From NCBI GenBank assembly GCA_016873635.1, contig VGWJ01000001.1, positions 1-64,000 of the forward strand: a stretch of DNA of 64,000 nt. The letters are read 5' to 3'. The DNA is from Lentisphaerota bacterium. GTDB taxonomy: Bacteria > Verrucomicrobiota > Kiritimatiellia > UBA8416 > VGWJ01. This document shows, in pieces, positions 63,412-64,000 of this stretch. Below the pieces are notes generated by a model. The model was not told the DNA's origin and ran no database searches. It saw only the letters and a program-made list of their open reading frames with translations. The translations under genes and the position numbers were made by a program. Every line of letters begins with the position of its first letter. Position 1 is the first letter of the stretch.

Positions 63412-63438
63412 GGGGGTGGTTGTTGGTAGGGATGGGGG

Positions 63439-64000
63439 ATGGCGCGTAAGCTGCGAGTGGAGTATCCGGGGGCGCTGTATCACGTCACGGCGCGGGGCAA
63501 CGACCGCCAGCGGATATTTCGCAGTGACGCGGACAGGGGGCATTTGCTGGGGCTTCTGGCGGAAGGGCAGGAGCGGTACGAAGTGCGGCTGTTCGCGTAC
63601 GTGCTGATGGAGACGCACTATCATCTCGTTGTCCGGACGGAGCATGCGAACCTGCACAGTTTCATGCACTACCTGAATACCGCCTACACGGTGTGGAGCA
63701 ACAAGCGCAACGGCCGCAGCGGGCACCTGTTTGAAGGTCCGTACAAGGCGATTGTCATGGAGGAGGAAGGTTATCTGCTGAGTGTGAGCGGCTACGTGCA
63801 CATGAACCCGGTGCGGGTGCGGGGCTGGCGCGAGAAGCCGATGGAAGAGCGTCTGGCGCGCGTCATGGACTATCCGTGGAGCAGTGTGCGGTCGTACGTG
63901 AAGGACGTGGCGGCGGTGGAAGGGATGCCGCGGATCGAGTGCGACCGGGTCTGGGGCGGGCTTGGGGCGTCAACGGCGAAGGAAGGGCGGCGGCAATACC
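63439..64000 (+). CDS. REP-associated tyrosine transposase (RAYT), 3' end outside the window
   Basis: 187 codons visible and still open. Y1_Tnp/IS200-like fold: LYHVTARGNDRQRIFRSDAD, HUH motif METHYHLVV, a candidate catalytic Tyr in LNTAYTVW, SGHLFEGPYKAI and YVHMNPVR. RAYTs act on short palindromic or repeated extragenic sequences without being flanked by insertion-sequence ends. ATG at 63439 with AGGGATGGGGG upstream. This ORF is missing from the supplied ORF track because it runs off the end. Confidence 0.85.
   Translation, partial: MARKLRVEYPGALYHVTARGNDRQRIFRSDADRGHLLGLLAEGQERYEVRLFAYVLMETHYHLVVRTEHANLHSFMHYLNTAYTVWSNKRNGRSGHLFEGPYKAIVMEEEGYLLSVSGYVHMNPVRVRGWREKPMEERLARVMDYPWSSVRSYVKDVAAVEGMPRIECDRVWGGLGASTAKEGRRQY

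Overview
The window is GC-rich (roughly 65-70% by eye), densely packed, and probably chromosomal DNA of an anaerobic or fermentative Gram-negative-type bacterium. Cues are a membrane-bound group 4 [NiFe] hydrogenase, an ExbB/ExbD energy-transducing operon, an OmpA/BON protein, MurG, a GTP-dependent PEP carboxykinase, RNase Y, UroD-like sugar-locus proteins and a four-helix-bundle-suffix protein. This mix best fits the PVC superphylum (Kiritimatiellota, Lentisphaerota or Verrucomicrobiota). That placement is inference; no rRNA or tRNA gene was found to test it.

Layout. 1-1200: a palindromic MITE-like repeat, a 49-codon ORF and a SAM methyltransferase. 1340-13882: a promoter followed by a 17-gene, one-direction operon encoding a diaphorase module (HydB/HydG-like), a polyferredoxin, a group 4 [NiFe]-hydrogenase core, a complete Mrp-type antiporter (MrpA split into two genes, then B to G), a second ferredoxin and a HycI-type protease. 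13979-17600: a type I glutamine synthetase-like gene and an OmpA/BON protein. 18099-20469: a GuaA-like ATP-pyrophosphatase without its glutaminase domain, convergent with a PurF-like protein whose glutaminase site is lost. 20748-24380: divergent xylulokinase and L-fucose isomerase. 24410-30137: an apparently lower-GC island, all on the minus strand, holding sugar-acid genes (FAH family, KDPG aldolase, two UroD-like proteins), a four-helix-suffix protein and two broken genes, with palindromic repeats and a second MITE-like copy at the ligA junction. 30127-41016: housekeeping (ligA, a pseudokinase-like Ser/Thr kinase, murG, thpR, manA, argH) and zinc-ribbon proteins. 41135-46489: exbB-exbD-TPR-VWA operon. 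46486-52956: thrS-infC-rpmI-rplT-pheS-pheT. 53171-59074: a 6S-like RNA, rarA, 5-formyl-THF cyclo-ligase, rny, ymdB, xseA. 59172-64000: a truncated iron alcohol dehydrogenase, a small secreted protein, pckG, a TrmH-family methyltransferase, and a tandem-repeat array next to a RAYT transposase that runs off the window.

How it works together. The hydrogenase operon could couple NAD(P)H or ferredoxin oxidation to H2 evolution and Na+/H+ transport. The fucI/xylB and Eda/FAH genes suggest deoxysugar and sugar-acid breakdown feeding glycolysis, with PEP carboxykinase at the PEP/oxaloacetate node. The most unusual items are (i) the ExbBD-linked VWA protein with a TonB/TolA-like S-H-L transmembrane motif, (ii) the hydrogenase/full-Mrp/diaphorase arrangement, and (iii) the pair of nucleotide-enzyme paralogues that both lack glutaminase function.
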